Shown here: piece by piece, positions 6,091 to 6,503 of the stretch
How positions within the stretch are numbered: the first letter of the stretch is position 1
Layout of the letters: each line of letters starts with the position of its first letter
Source of the DNA: an uncultured Coriobacteriaceae bacterium
GTDB taxonomy: Bacteria > Actinomycetota > Coriobacteriia > Coriobacteriales > Eggerthellaceae
Direction: 5' to 3'
Length of the DNA stretch: 6,503 bases
Assembly (NCBI GenBank): GCA_902796815.1
Contig: CADBQL010000040.1
Span: 1-6,503 of the forward strand
Translations under genes and position numbers: made by a program
Notes under the pieces: generated by a model
Database searches by the model: none
What the model was told of the DNA's origin: nothing
What the model saw: only the letters and a program-made list of their open reading frames with translations

Positions 6091-6503
6091 ATGCTCACAG
6101 CCAAGGAAAACCTACGTCAGACCATCATCGACGGCGGGAAACCCGATCGTTTCGTCAACAACTACGAAGGCATCTACCTCATGATGCATCCTTGGATCAT
6201 GCATTCGGGCGCTCTTTTGGTTCCTGGCGACAAGGGAAAGGTCAATGCTTGGGGCGTCACGATGGACTTCCCTGCCCATACGCCGGGTGCGTTCCCCGTC
6301 CATACGCCCGATAAGATCGTCTGCAAGGACATCGAGGAGTGGGAAAAGCACGTCAAGGCTCCCCCAACCGACTTCCCCGAGGCCGAATGGGAGGTCTTCC
6401 AACAGCAGTATGCAGAAGTCACCAACAGCGGGAAGGCATACGCAGCTCCCCTGTACGTGACTGGCCTGTTCGAGATGTCGCATTACCTGTGCGCCATCGA
6501 CGA
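6091..6503 (+). CDS. Uroporphyrinogen-decarboxylase-like protein (UroD/MtaA superfamily), 3' truncated
   Basis: The window contains the first 137 codons, open to the end. ATG 6091 has AGGAGG (6081-6086) only 4 bases upstream. The opening LTAKENLRQTIIDGGKPDRFVNNYE matches the UroD-superfamily start seen in anaerobic methyltransferase-linked members: an N-terminal helix, then a G.PDR turn. Later landmarks fit the same group: NAWGVTMDFP (52-61), the acidic and tryptophan-containing IEEWEKHVKAP (81-91), and YVTGLFEMSHYL (122-133). It differs from housekeeping HemE in these segments, so porphyrin decarboxylation is unlikely. Related proteins move methyl groups between corrinoid proteins and coenzymes, or act with methyltransferases using methoxylated or methylated substrates. 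Here the substrate is unknown. The metal-binding C-terminal region, which would sharpen the call, lies beyond the window. It is divergent from the PucR-type regulator and preceded by a long, foldable leader. Confidence 0.82.
   Translation, partial: MLTAKENLRQTIIDGGKPDRFVNNYEGIYLMMHPWIMHSGALLVPGDKGKVNAWGVTMDFPAHTPGAFPVHTPDKIVCKDIEEWEKHVKAPPTDFPEAEWEVFQQQYAEVTNSGKAYAAPLYVTGLFEMSHYLCAID

Noticed and set aside
5406..6314. 302-codon open frame on the plus strand
   Set aside because: It runs antisense through the PucR-type gene, crosses the whole control region and overlaps the UroD-like gene in another frame. It has no ribosome site or recognisable protein pattern, and both overlapped genes are well supported.
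1..6503. CRISPR array, tRNA, rRNA, phage or transposase genes
   Set aside because: No regularly spaced direct repeats, no cloverleaf-like or rRNA segment, and no integrase or transposase coding sequence were seen on either strand.

Overview
The window looks like a stretch of chromosome from an anaerobic, fairly GC-rich Gram-positive bacterium. My best guess is the Coriobacteriia (Eggerthellaceae-like). This rests on the gene types (B12/radical-SAM, U32, ferredoxin-type aldo/keto reductase, PucR-family regulator, UroD-like protein), strong AGGAGG-type ribosome sites and codon use. No rRNA or marker gene confirms it.

Layout: (1) 1-1111, plus strand: the 3' part of a B12-binding-type radical SAM enzyme. 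After a 67-base gap comes (2) 1179-2654, plus strand: a complete U32-family ('peptidase U32') protein, probably in the same transcript. (3) 2655-3043 is non-coding and rich in structure. It holds a terminator-like hairpin for the U32 gene, a perfect 15-bp inverted repeat around a 43-bp core, a 17-bp terminator stem for the convergent gene, and REP-like hairpins with a repeated ATGAGTTT motif. (4) 3044-4201, minus strand: an aldo/keto reductase with two C-terminal [4Fe-4S] motifs, with its own promoter. (5) 4329-5867, minus strand: a PucR/CdaR-type transcriptional regulator. (6) 5868-6090: a divergent control region with two opposing promoters, a 19-bp palindrome and a foldable leader RNA. (7) 6091-end, plus strand: the first 137 codons of a uroporphyrinogen-decarboxylase-like (UroD/MtaA superfamily) protein of the kind found in anaerobic corrinoid methyl-transfer systems.

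How it may work together (inference): the divergent PucR/UroD pair looks like a regulator-target unit in which the regulator may also control itself through the palindrome at its transcription start. A TTNTGACAATG motif occurs at all three promoters on the right side of the window (aldo/keto reductase, regulator, UroD-like), hinting at shared control. The radical SAM/U32 pair on the left is probably a separate enzymatic module of unknown substrate. The least explained items are the putative three-way-junction leader RNA before the UroD-like gene, the 15-bp inverted-repeat element, and the radical SAM/U32 pair.
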